Notes under the pieces: generated by a model | What the model saw: only the letters and a program-made list of their open reading frames with translations | The model's database searches: none | What the model was told of the DNA's origin: nothing | Origin: an uncultured Panacagrimonas sp. | GTDB lineage: Bacteria > Pseudomonadota > Gammaproteobacteria > Nevskiales > Nevskiaceae | NCBI GenBank assembly: GCA_946481265.1 | Contig: CAMLNE010000006.1 | Location: 1 to 29,601, forward strand | Length of the DNA stretch: 29,601 bases | Direction of reading: 5' to 3' | Made by a program: the position numbers and the translations under genes | Shown here: positions 19,962-27,489 of the stretch, one piece after another | Position numbering within the stretch: the first letter of the stretch is position 1 | Layout: the number at the start of each line of letters is the position of its first letter

Positions 19962-21566
19962 TCAGCCCGCCATGGACTCGCGCCACTGTGTGCGCACCTG
20001 CGCGCGCTGCACCTTGCCCGAAGCGGTACGCGGCAGGCAGGGCGTGAAGCGCAGGCTGCGCGGGCACTTGAAGCCGGCCAGGCCCTCGCGCGCGAAGGCG
20101 CGCAGGGCCTCGGCATCCACCGATTGCCCCGGCCGCAGCTCGACCATGGCGTGCACCGCTTCGCCCCACTGCGGATCCGGCAGGCCGATCACCGCAGCCT
20201 CGAGCACCGCGGGATGCTGGCGCAGGCGTTCCTCGATCTCGACCGGGTACACGTTCTCGCCGCCGCTGATGATCATGTCCTTGATGCGGTCGGTGAGATG
20301 GAGGTACCCGTCCTCGTCGATGCGGCCACCGTCACCGGTGCGATACCAGCCGTCTACCAGGGCCTCGGCCGTCGCCTTCGGCAGGTTCCAGTAGCCGAGC
20401 ATCGCGGTGGGCGTGCGCACCCAGATCTCGCCGGGCTCGCCGACGTTCAGCACGCGGGCCTGCGCATCCCGGATCTCGATGGCCATGCCGGGCAGCGGCC
20501 GGCCCACCGACTTGAGCAGCTGCGGGCGCGACAGGTCGTGGTCCTCGTCGTGCAGGCAGGTGCACGTGCCGGTGACCTCGGTCATGCCGAACAGCTGGAC
20601 GAACCTGCAACCGAAGGTTTCCATGGCCTCGCGCAGCAGCGATTCGCCGATGGCCGACGCGCCGTACGCGATCTGCTGCAGGCGCGGCGCCGGCCGGCCG
20701 CTGGCCTTGATCGCGTCGACCAGGGCACGGATCACCGTCGGCACGATGAAGCTGCGCCCCGGGCGGTACTTCTCCATGACGGCCAGCATGTTGGACGGCG
20801 AGGGATCCGCGGTGAGCACCATCGTCGACAGGCGCACCAGCCCGATGAGCATCCAGCTGGTGCCGGCGATGTGGAAATTGGGCATGGCGGACAGGTGCGT
20901 GCTGCCCTCTTCCCAGCCCGCGTACGAGCCGTCGACCATCTCGCAGTGGCGCGCATAGCTCAGGCAGCCGTGCGTGAGCTGCACGCCCTTGGGCTTGCCC
21001 GTGGTCCCGCTCGTGTACATCTGCACGACGACCTGGTCGCGCTCGTGGGGACACTCGACCGGCGCTGCCTCGCCCGCCATGAGTCGCACCAGGTCGACGG
21101 GCGCGGCCGCGTCCTGCGTGGGAATGACCTCCGGTGGCGTGGCCAGCGTCGCGCAGGCCTTCATCGTCACGGGCATGAGGTCGGCATCGGCGATCAGCAG
21201 CGTCGCGCCCGAGTCCTGCAGCTGGTAGGCGACCTCCGGTGCCGTCAGGCGCCAGTTCAGGGTCACGATCACGCAGCGCGCGCGGATCGCGCCGAACAGC
21301 ATCGGCAGATAGAGATCGCTGTTGCGGCCCAGGTAGGCCACGCGCGCACCGTCGACCATTCCCCGTGCGCGCATCGAGGCGCAGAACGCCCGCGTCATGC
21401 GCTCGAGCTCGCGGTACGTCATCTGCCGCGCGGCATCCGCGAAGATGATCGCGGCGCGATCCGGGCACTGCGCCAGCCCACGGCCGGGAATGTCGCCGAC
21501 CCAGGGCAGCTGCGCGTCTTCCGGCAGCGGCCTGCCCTCCAGCCTGGCGTGAGTGGATCCGGTCAT
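19962..21566 (-). CDS. Acyl-CoA synthetase (AMP-forming)
   Basis: ANL-superfamily enzyme that activates a carboxylic acid, probably a fatty acid, to its CoA thioester through an acyl-adenylate. The 534-residue product has the P-loop YTSGTTGKPKGV (from Tyr184), the A5 motif QLFGMTEVTGT, the A7 motif YRTGDGGRIDEDGYL, the hinge DRIKDMIISGGENVYPVEIE and the C-terminal catalytic Lys518 in PRTASGKVQR. Length is normal. The start is fixed by AGGAGG 9 bases before the ATG. It lies about 264 bases downstream of the VWA gene on the same strand and may have its own promoter. Substrate chain length cannot be told from sequence. A role in fatty-acid catabolism fits the thiolase further along, but the two are not in one operon. 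Confidence 0.9.
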   Translation of the reverse strand: MTGSTHARLEGRPLPEDAQLPWVGDIPGRGLAQCPDRAAIIFADAARQMTYRELERMTRAFCASMRARGMVDGARVAYLGRNSDLYLPMLFGAIRARCVIVTLNWRLTAPEVAYQLQDSGATLLIADADLMPVTMKACATLATPPEVIPTQDAAAPVDLVRLMAGEAAPVECPHERDQVVVQMYTSGTTGKPKGVQLTHGCLSYARHCEMVDGSYAGWEEGSTHLSAMPNFHIAGTSWMLIGLVRLSTMVLTADPSPSNMLAVMEKYRPGRSFIVPTVIRALVDAIKASGRPAPRLQQIAYGASAIGESLLREAMETFGCRFVQLFGMTEVTGTCTCLHDEDHDLSRPQLLKSVGRPLPGMAIEIRDAQARVLNVGEPGEIWVRTPTAMLGYWNLPKATAEALVDGWYRTGDGGRIDEDGYLHLTDRIKDMIISGGENVYPVEIEERLRQHPAVLEAAVIGLPDPQWGEAVHAMVELRPGQSVDAEALRAFAREGLAGFKCPRSLRFTPCLPRTASGKVQRAQVRTQWRESMAG

Positions 21567-21575
21567 CGCGAACGT

Positions 21576-21581
21576 CCTCCT
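21576..21581 (-). promoter_or_regulatory. Consensus ribosome binding site AGGAGG of the acyl-CoA synthetase gene
   Basis: A perfect AGGAGG on the minus strand, 9 bases before the ATG at 21566. It decides the start against longer readings of the same frame, up to 21695. Confidence 0.85.
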
Positions 21582-21798
21582 GACGGGTGTGCCCGAGTCT
21601 GCCGCAACTTCGCCGACCCGACCCGCCCACGACAATCCCCGACGGGGTGAGGCACGCGACTCTTTAGGGGAACGCCGCGCGCCTGGATTCATCATGGCGC
21701 GGATCGCGTTGCGCGCCGCAGATGCGGGGCAGGATGCGCGGGCCCGGCGCCCGCTCTCATGGGTGCTGCGCGCGCGGACGCCGGATTCGTCCCGGAGG

Positions 21799-21822
21799 AT
21801 GGCCCGGATGGGTCCGGGCCAT
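21799..21822 (-). terminator. Perfect 10-bp hairpin after the VWA gene
   Basis: ATGGCCCGGA (21799-21808) pairs perfectly with TCCGGGCCAT (21813-21822) around a 4-base loop, 8 bases past the VWA stop codon on the minus strand. No T run follows on either strand, so it may slow polymerase, protect the mRNA 3' end or act with Rho rather than being a classical terminator. Confidence 0.4.
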
Positions 21823-21830
21823 GGACGGCC

Positions 21831-23033
21831 TCAGGCCAGCGCGAGCGAGGAGCCCGCGTGACCCAGGCGACGCATCGCCTGATCCAGGCCCTCGAGCGTC
21901 ATCGGGAACATGCGGTCCGCGCCGATCAGCTCCTGCACGATGCGTACCGAGGGCGAGTACTCCCAGCGCTGCTCGTTGTCCGGATTGAGCCAGACCAGCC
22001 GCGGGAACACGTTGCTCAGGCGCTGCATCCACACCGCGCCGGCCTCCTCGTTCCAGTGCTCGATGCTGCCGCCCGGCTGCACGATCTCGTACGGGCTCAT
22101 CGAGGCGTCACCGACGAAGATCACCTTGTAGTCGGGCGTGTACTTGTGCAGCACATCGAACAGCGGAATGCGCTCGTTGTTGCGCCGCAGGTTGTCCTTC
22201 CACACGCTCTCGTAGATGAAGTTGTGGAAGTAGAAATACTCGAGATGCTTGAACTCGGTCTTGGCCGCGCTGAACAGCTCCTCGCAGACCTTCACGTGCG
22301 GGTCCATCGAGCCGCCGACATCCAGGAACAGCAGCACCTTCACCGTGTTGCGCCGCTCCGCGACCATCTTGATGTCGAGCCAGCCGGCATTTCGCGCGGT
22401 GCTGCTGATGGTGTCTTCGATGTCGAGTTCGTCGGCCGCGCCCTCGCGCGCGAATTTGCGCAGCCGGCGCAGCGCGATCTTGATGTTGCGCGTGCCCAGC
22501 TCGATGCTGTCGTCGAGATTGCGGAACTCGCGCTTCTCCCAGATCTTCACCGCCTTCTTCTGGCCGCCGGTGCCGCCGATGCGCACGCCCTCGGGGTTGT
22601 AGCCGGAGTTGCCGAAGGGCGAGGTGCCGCCGGTGCCGATCCACTTGCTGCCACCCTGGTGACGCTCCTTCTGCTCCTCGAGGCGCTTCCTGAGGGTTTC
22701 CATCAACTGGTCGAGGCCGCCGAGCGCCTTGATCTTCTCCTTCTCCTCCTCGGAGAGCAGCTTGTCGGCCTGCTTGCGCAGCCATTCCTCGGGAATCGAA
22801 CCCAGCAGTTCGCCGGTGACTGCCTCGATACCCTTGAAGTAGGCGGCGAAGGCGCGATCGAAGCGGTCGTACTGCGATTCGTCCTTGACCAGCGCCACGC
22901 GCGACAGGTGATAGAAGTCGTCGAGCGAGAACACCGCGACGTGCTTGCTCAGGGCCTCGAGCAGGGTCAGGAACTCGGACAGCGAGCACTTGACGCCGGC
23001 TTCGCGGACGGTGAGGAAGAAGGTGAAGAGCAT
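21831..23033 (-). CDS. CoxE-type von Willebrand factor A domain protein
   Basis: Protein of 400 residues with a C-terminal VWA domain of the CoxE/YehP-like group. The N-terminal half is helical and charged (EEEKEKIKALGGLDQLMETL), then a Gly-rich linker (GGTSPFGNSGYNPEGVRIGGT). The MIDAS motif reads LFLDVGGSMD, so the canonical DxSxS is DxGxS (Asp238, Gly240, Ser242). I believe Gly is common in this group. Such proteins usually work with a MoxR-type AAA ATPase as a chaperone pair for metal or cofactor insertion, but no ATPase gene is adjacent here. The start at 23033 has GGAG 7 bases upstream. It is divergent from the DNA glycosylase gene with a 162-base gap. Its target is unknown. Confidence 0.85.
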   Translation of the reverse strand: MLFTFFLTVREAGVKCSLSEFLTLLEALSKHVAVFSLDDFYHLSRVALVKDESQYDRFDRAFAAYFKGIEAVTGELLGSIPEEWLRKQADKLLSEEEKEKIKALGGLDQLMETLRKRLEEQKERHQGGSKWIGTGGTSPFGNSGYNPEGVRIGGTGGQKKAVKIWEKREFRNLDDSIELGTRNIKIALRRLRKFAREGAADELDIEDTISSTARNAGWLDIKMVAERRNTVKVLLFLDVGGSMDPHVKVCEELFSAAKTEFKHLEYFYFHNFIYESVWKDNLRRNNERIPLFDVLHKYTPDYKVIFVGDASMSPYEIVQPGGSIEHWNEEAGAVWMQRLSNVFPRLVWLNPDNEQRWEYSPSVRIVQELIGADRMFPMTLEGLDQAMRRLGHAGSSLALA

Positions 23034-23195
23034 GGGGAGACTCCGGCTTTGCCGCATTCTACCCCCCGACCCCGGGCTGGCTCCGCGGCGCGCCGCCGGC
23101 ATTGCCCTCGCCGGCACCCGCAGGCCGCCGACAGGACCGGCCGAGACTGCGCTTACCATGCATTGCATGCCCCTGCCCCGCTCCGGACAGATCCC

Positions 23196-23831
23196 ATGAT
23201 CGAACGCGATCTCATCGTTTCGGCGGAAAAGCATCTGTCCCGCCGGTGCCCGGTGATGCGACACCTGATCCGCACGCACGGCCCGAGCACGCTCGGCGCC
23301 AAGCGACGCGACCCCTTCCACATCCTGGCCAGTTCGATCATCGGCCAGCAGCTGTCGGCGCGGGCCGCGGACACCATCCAGGCGCGTGTGCACGCGGCGG
23401 TCGGCGTGCGGACCCGGCTCACGCCCGCCCGGCTGCTCGGCGTGCCGCCCGAAATCCTGCGCGCCTGCGGTCTTTCCGGCGCGAAGGTGAAATGGCTGCA
23501 GGCGCTGGCCACCAGCGTCGAATCCGGCGCGCTGGATTTCCGTCGCGTGGCCAGGATGGACGATGCCAGCGCGCTGGTCGCGCTCGATGCGCTGCCCGGT
23601 GTCGGCCGCTGGACCGCCGAGATGTTCCTGATCTTCGCGATGAACCGGCTCGACATCTTCTCGATGGGTGACGTCGGCCTGCGCAACGGCGTCAACCGGC
23701 TCTACAACGCCGGTGCGAAGCTCGACGAGCGCGCCACGCTCGAGGTGGTGGAGCGCTGGTCGCCGTACCGCTCGGTCGCCAGCTGGTACCTGTGGCGGCT
23801 CACCGAAGCGGACCTGCAGGCGTGGAGCTGA
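23196..23831 (+). CDS. HhH-GPD DNA glycosylase (3-methyladenine glycosylase type)
   Basis: Base-excision repair enzyme of the helix-hairpin-helix-GPD superfamily, closest to the short AlkA/MPG II type that removes alkylated purines. The 211-residue product has IIGQQLSARAADTI near the N-terminus, the hairpin LPGVGRWTAEMFLIFAM and the catalytic Asp159 in FSMGDVGLRNGV. The end YRSVASWYLWRL is typical of alkyladenine glycosylases. There is no Fe-S cluster motif, which argues against MutY or Nth. It is shorter than E. coli AlkA (282 residues) because it lacks the N-terminal TBP-like domain. The next gene starts inside its last codons, so it is co-translated with the MBL-fold hydrolase. Confidence 0.9.
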   Translation: MIERDLIVSAEKHLSRRCPVMRHLIRTHGPSTLGAKRRDPFHILASSIIGQQLSARAADTIQARVHAAVGVRTRLTPARLLGVPPEILRACGLSGAKVKWLQALATSVESGALDFRRVARMDDASALVALDALPGVGRWTAEMFLIFAMNRLDIFSMGDVGLRNGVNRLYNAGAKLDERATLEVVERWSPYRSVASWYLWRLTEADLQAWS

Positions 23832-24793
23832 ACCGCGGCGGCGCGCCGCGCAGCGCCGACGGCCGCTTTCGCAACCATCACCCGCGCCCGCTGCATGGCC
23901 ACACCTCGCTGTTCGCCTTCCTGCGCGAGATGCGGCGACGGCCCTTCTCGCTGCCCGCGTTCGAGAAGGCCGGAAACGATCCGGACGGGCTCGCCGCAAA
24001 CCGCCACCTCACCAGCTGCACCTGGATCGGCCACGCCAGCTTCCTGGTCCAGCTTGGCGGCCTGAACATCCTGACCGACCCGGTGCTGTCGCCGCGGATC
24101 TCGCCCCTGCCCTGGATCGGTCCGCGGCGCATCGCCCCGCTCGGCCTGGACTTCGACGAGCTGCCCCGCATCGACGTGGTCCTGATCTCGCACAACCACT
24201 ACGACCATCTCGACGACGCCAGCGTGCGCCGGATCGCCGCGCGCGACGCGCCCGCCTTCGTGGTGCCGCGCGGGCTGGGTACCTGGTTCGCACGACGTGG
24301 CATCCACGCCGTCAGTGAGCTCGACTGGTGGCAGTCCACCACCGTGCACGGACTGCGCGTGCATGGCGTTCCCGCGCAGCACTTCTCCGGTCGCGGCCTG
24401 CGCGATCGCAACCGCTCGCTGTGGTGCGGCTACGTGTACGAGAAGGACGGCCAGCGGCATTACTTCGCCGGCGACACCGGCTACGGTCCCGATTTTGTGG
24501 CGATCGGTGCGCGCTTCGCGCCGATCGACCTGTCGATGATCCCGATCGGCGCCTACGATCCACGCGACTTCATGCAGGCGGTACACGTGAACCCGGAGGA
24601 GGCGGTACGCATCCACCAGGACGTCGGCAGCCGCCTGTCCCTGGCGATGCACTGGGGCACATTCCGCCTCACGCTGGAGCCGCTGGAAGAGCCGCCGCAC
24701 CGGCTGGCGCAGGCGCTCGCTGCGGCGGGCATCGCGCCGGCGCACTTCCGCGTGCTCGCGCACGGCCAGACCCTGCTGCCGGCGACCGCCTGA
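23822..24793 (+). CDS. MBL-fold metallo-hydrolase (NAPE-PLD/RomA-like)
   Basis: Metallo-beta-lactamase-fold hydrolase of 323 residues resembling the NAPE-PLD/RomA group. Metal-binding motifs are HNHYDHLD (His124, His126, Asp128, His129), the bridging Asp218 in FAGDTGYGPDF and His277 in AMHWGTFRLT. The N-terminal WIGHASFLVQLGGLNILTDPVLS and the C-terminal IPIGAYDPRDFMQAVHVNPE are also characteristic of the group. I place the start at the GTG overlapping the glycosylase gene by 10 bases; the frame is open to 23792, but that would bury the start deeper in the upstream gene. Substrate is unknown; N-acyl phospholipids are the eukaryotic precedent. No signal peptide is seen, so it is probably cytoplasmic. 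Confidence 0.88.
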   Translation: MELNRGGAPRSADGRFRNHHPRPLHGHTSLFAFLREMRRRPFSLPAFEKAGNDPDGLAANRHLTSCTWIGHASFLVQLGGLNILTDPVLSPRISPLPWIGPRRIAPLGLDFDELPRIDVVLISHNHYDHLDDASVRRIAARDAPAFVVPRGLGTWFARRGIHAVSELDWWQSTTVHGLRVHGVPAQHFSGRGLRDRNRSLWCGYVYEKDGQRHYFAGDTGYGPDFVAIGARFAPIDLSMIPIGAYDPRDFMQAVHVNPEEAVRIHQDVGSRLSLAMHWGTFRLTLEPLEEPPHRLAQALAAAGIAPAHFRVLAHGQTLLPATA

Positions 24794-24836
24794 AGCGCTT
24801 CTTCGCGCTGCAATCTTGCGCGGCAACACGGGGCGG

Positions 24837-24965
24837 ATGCATGAGACGCTGGAACAGCGGCTGGCGGCATTTCCCGATACCGGCCTTGCGCTTGGCCACC
24901 CGGTGCGCGTGCGCTGGAACGCGCACGCCGTGCCTTTCATCGCGCGCAGGCCTTCCCGATCCTGA
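24837..24965 (+). pseudogene. Possible remnant of a penicillin-acylase-family gene
   Basis: A 42-codon frame starting MHETLEQRLAAFPDTGLAL and continuing GHPVRVRWNAHAVPFI strongly resembles the N-terminal beta-strand region of penicillin-amidase (Ntn hydrolase) family proteins, where VxVRWDxHGVPHI-like text is followed by an ALG(Y/L)VHA helix. Here that helix is missing and the frame stops a few codons later. In another frame the next bases read AQAFPILMELRAAA, which could be residual helix sequence. The rest of a gene of this kind, usually over 700 codons, is absent, so if the reading is right it was lost by deletion. A functional mini-ORF or a chance match is possible. Confidence 0.4.
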
Positions 24966-24998
24966 TGGAGTTGCGTGCCGCCGCGCCGGCGCCCGGCG

Positions 24999-25490
24999 TC
25001 ACTTCACCATCGCCCTCAGGCTGACATAGCCGGCCTCGCCCGGATTGATCGGGCGCGCGGTCTTCCAGCGTACGTGCGTGATGTCGTCGGCAGTGGCCGG
25101 GCGCGAATTCCCGTCCGTCCCGACCACGCGCAGTTCCTCCAGCGGACCGAAGCTGCGCCCGCGGTCGACCGACACCTCGAGCTTGGCCCCGACGCTGCGC
25201 GCGGCGTAGGACTGGTAGACCAGGTCGGCCGGGAGCGGATTGGTGATCACCACCTGCATCGGCTGCGGACCCGTATTGGAGTAGCCGACCTCGTAGATCA
25301 CCTCGCTGCCGGGTCGCACGCTGGCGGCCGGCACGCGCTCGACGATGCGCTTGCCATTGGTGTCGACGCCCCAGCGTTCCTGGAAGACGCGGGTGCGCAG
25401 CTTGATGAAGTCGGGGGATGAGAATCCGAGCGGCGTCCACAGGACGAGCGCGGACATGAACAGCGCGAGGCTTGCTTTGGCGGCCAGCAT
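24999..25490 (-). CDS. Secreted DUF11-like protein
   Basis: The 163-residue product begins with a signal peptide (MLAAKASLALFMSALVLWTPLGFS), then an all-beta region. SVRPGSEVIYEVGYSNTGPQ and VVITNPLPADLVYQ are the hallmark of DUF11/conserved-repeat Ig-like domains (need for a source of tension between strands, then NPLPxxLxY). It ends WKTARPINPGEAGYVSLRAMVK, also typical. It is probably exported to the periplasm or surface; the role is unknown. In other proteins such domains occur as repeats in large adhesins, but here there is a single copy. The start is fixed by AGGAGG (25499-25504), 8 bases upstream, within a run of G and A (GGGAGGAGGGAGA). The gene is alone, divergent from the thiolase gene. 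Confidence 0.72.
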   Translation of the reverse strand: MLAAKASLALFMSALVLWTPLGFSSPDFIKLRTRVFQERWGVDTNGKRIVERVPAASVRPGSEVIYEVGYSNTGPQPMQVVITNPLPADLVYQSYAARSVGAKLEVSVDRGRSFGPLEELRVVGTDGNSRPATADDITHVRWKTARPINPGEAGYVSLRAMVK

Positions 25491-25494
25491 GATG

Positions 25495-25507
25495 TCTCCC
25501 TCCTCCC
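25495..25507 (-). promoter_or_regulatory. Extended purine-rich ribosome binding site
   Basis: On the minus strand GGGAGGAGGGAGA precedes the ATG at 25490 and contains AGGAGG at 8-base spacing. The long G-rich tract is complementary over 6 bases, in two registers, to the CCTCCCT loop of the putative sRNA at 6786-6876. The pairing idea is speculative; the ribosome binding site itself is clear. Confidence 0.6.
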
Positions 25508-25725
25508 GCTGTTCTTCTACCCCGCCCGCCGGCTTCCTCTTCGGGAATTCCGGCCCGGATCCAGATGGGCTGGGGGGATGAGGAGCTTAGCCGGAGCCGG
25601 GCGTCCGCCACATCCGGGAAATACCCTACCGGCGGCCCGGAACAGGGCCTGCGGGCGGAAGGATCGGGCCGCGGTCGCCCGCTGCGCGATAATGGCGGCC
25701 TGTCACCCCCGATCCGGAGTTTCCC

Positions 25726-26910
25726 GTGTCTGCCAACGATATCGTCATCGCCGCCATTGCCCGCACCCCGTTGGGGGGAATGCTCGGTGCCCTCTCATCC
25801 TTCTCGGCCGCCCAGCTCGGCGCCGCGAGCATCAAGGCCGCGGTGCAGCGTGCCGGGCTCAAGCCCGAGGACGTCCAGGAAGTGATCATGGGCTGCTGCC
25901 TGCCGGCCGGTCAGGGCCAGGCCCCCGCTCGCCAGGCCGCGCGCGGCGCCGGCCTGCCGGACTCCGCCGGCGCCACCACCATCAACAAGATGTGCGGCTC
26001 GGGCCTGAAGGCGGTGATGCTCGCGCACGACCTGATCAAGGCCGGTACCAACAGCGTGATGGTCGTCGGCGGCATGGAGTCCATGTCCAATGCCCCCTAC
26101 CTGCTGCCCAAGGCGCGTGGCGGCTATCGCTACGGCCACGCCATGATGTACGACCACATGGCGCAGGACGGACTGGAGGATGCCTACGAGCGCGGCACCG
26201 CGATGGGCGTGTTCGCCGAGCGCTGCGTCGACCAGTACGCCTTCACGCGCGAGCAGCAGGATGCGTTCGCCGTCGAATCCCTGCGCCGCGCCAAGCTGGC
26301 CAACGAGGACGGCAGCTTCGCCTTCGAAATGGCGCCGCTGGAGATCGCCGGCCGGGACGGCGTCACCCGTATCGACAAGGATGAGCAGCCGGCCAAGGGC
26401 CGTCCCGACAAGATCCCGGCCCTGAAGCCGGCCTTCAAGAAGGACGGCACCATCACCGCCGCCAACGCCAGCTCGATCTCCGATGGCGGCGCGGCCATCG
26501 TCGTGATGAGCGGCTCCGAGGCCGAACGGCGCGGCATCAAGCCGCTGGCGCGCATCGTCGGTCACAGCACCCATTCGCGCCTGCCCGCGGAATTCACCGT
26601 CGCCCCGGTCCACGCGGTGCAGACCCTGCTCGACCGCCTCGGCTGGAAGGCGGCCGACGTCGACCTGTGGGAGATCAACGAAGCCTTCGCCGTGGTGACG
26701 ATGGCGGCGATGAAGGAACACAAGCTCGATCACGCCCGCGTGAACGTCCATGGCGGCGCCTGCGCCCTCGGCCATCCGATCGGCGCCTCGGGTGCCCGTA
26801 TCCTAGCCACCCTGGTCGGTGCGCTGAAGAAGACGGGCGGCAAGACCGGCATCGCGACGCTGTGCATCGGCGGCGGCGAGGCCGTGGCGCTGGCGATCGA
26901 GATGCTCTGA
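25726..26910 (+). CDS. Acetyl-CoA C-acetyltransferase (thiolase)
   Basis: Thiolase that condenses two acetyl-CoA to acetoacetyl-CoA or cleaves 3-ketoacyl-CoA. The 394-residue product has the nucleophilic Cys90 in INKMCGSGLKAV, His350 in GGACALGHPIGASGAR and the acid/base Cys380 in LCIGGGEAVAL, with WEINEAFA between. Length and motifs fit biosynthetic-type AtoB/PhaA thiolases better than the longer FadA/FadI types. The start is GTG with GGAG 7 bases upstream. It stands alone, without phaB or a fadB homologue next to it. A hairpin follows the stop. Direction in vivo (ketone metabolism, beta-oxidation of short chains or polymer synthesis) cannot be judged here. Confidence 0.93.
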   Translation: MSANDIVIAAIARTPLGGMLGALSSFSAAQLGAASIKAAVQRAGLKPEDVQEVIMGCCLPAGQGQAPARQAARGAGLPDSAGATTINKMCGSGLKAVMLAHDLIKAGTNSVMVVGGMESMSNAPYLLPKARGGYRYGHAMMYDHMAQDGLEDAYERGTAMGVFAERCVDQYAFTREQQDAFAVESLRRAKLANEDGSFAFEMAPLEIAGRDGVTRIDKDEQPAKGRPDKIPALKPAFKKDGTITAANASSISDGGAAIVVMSGSEAERRGIKPLARIVGHSTHSRLPAEFTVAPVHAVQTLLDRLGWKAADVDLWEINEAFAVVTMAAMKEHKLDHARVNVHGGACALGHPIGASGARILATLVGALKKTGGKTGIATLCIGGGEAVALAIEML

Positions 26911-26917
26911 GCCGGGC

Positions 26918-26939
26918 GGCGCAGGCGCAAGCCTGCGCC
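26918..26939 (+). terminator. Perfect 9-bp GCAA-loop hairpin after the thiolase gene
   Basis: GGCGCAGGC (26918-26926) pairs perfectly with GCCTGCGCC (26931-26939) around the loop GCAA, a stable GNRA tetraloop. It begins 7 bases after the stop codon. No T run follows, so it is either a Rho-assisted end, an mRNA-stabilising hairpin or a REP-like element; I see no second copy in the window. Confidence 0.45.
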
Positions 26940-26996
26940 GGGCACGAATCATGGTGCTGACCGGTGGGGTGCAAGGGCGCCCCACTGGCTCCCCCC

Positions 26997-27002
26997 GGAG
27001 GA
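26997..27002 (+). promoter_or_regulatory. Ribosome binding site GGAGGA for the small secreted protein
   Basis: GGAGGA lies 6 bases before the ATG at 27009 and decides that start over the in-frame ATG at 26964. Confidence 0.8.
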
Positions 27003-27008
27003 ATCACC

Positions 27009-27323
27009 ATGAAAATGAAAGTCCTTGTATCGGCGCTGCTCGGCGCCACCGCGATCGCCGCGGCCTGCATGCTGCCGGCCCAGGCGCAGAGCCTGCGCAT
27101 CGACGGTCAACCCTTCGTCCTGGTCGCCCCGGTCACGCCTCACGAGGAACCCGAGGCGACGCCGCCGGTCGACACCGGCACCTCACGCGACCAGCACGGC
27201 CTGCCGGCCCACGGCGCCTGGGGTACCGGTGCCACGGACCGGATGACGGCGATGAATCGCTGGGATTCGCGGCATGAACAGCCGCGCCGTCCTCGCCCGC
27301 AGCGGATGTACGACGGTTACTGA
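27009..27323 (+). CDS. Small secreted protein of unknown function
   Basis: I do not recognise this 104-residue product. It has a clear signal peptide (MKMKVLVSALLGATAIAAA to LPAQAQS, with AQA-like cleavage context), leaving a mature protein of about 78 residues. The mature part is hydrophilic and rich in Pro, Arg and Thr (VTPHEEPEATPPVDTGTSRD, then RHEQPRRPRPQRMYDGY) with no Cys except one inside the signal region, so it is probably a flexible periplasmic or secreted peptide. A strong ribosome binding site and a typical signal sequence make coding likely. It lies about 100 bases after the thiolase gene, behind a hairpin, and converges on secA. Confidence 0.7.
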   Translation: MKMKVLVSALLGATAIAAACMLPAQAQSLRIDGQPFVLVAPVTPHEEPEATPPVDTGTSRDQHGLPAHGAWGTGATDRMTAMNRWDSRHEQPRRPRPQRMYDGY

Positions 27324-27489
27324 GGGGCGCAGGACGCAGGCAGGCAACACGCGACCGCTTCCTCCGCGCCACGCTCCATGGTCCATCGCATGGCGCGATG
27401 CAGGCCGCGGGGCCCTGTCGCGGTGAGGGGCGCGCGCCCGCGGCGGACACTGCCGCGCGGGGCCGACCGGCCGTGACGGCAGCCGCTGC

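Noticed and set aside
20124..21650. 508-residue plus-strand ORF opposite the acyl-CoA synthetase
   Set aside because: His/Arg/Gln-rich shadow with no family motif; the minus-strand frame has all ANL-superfamily motifs and a consensus ribosome binding site.
27450..27482. Terminator for secA from the CTGCCG/CGGCAG inverted repeat
   Set aside because: Only six outer pairs with a broken inner stem and no T run on either strand. GC-rich DNA yields such repeats by chance.
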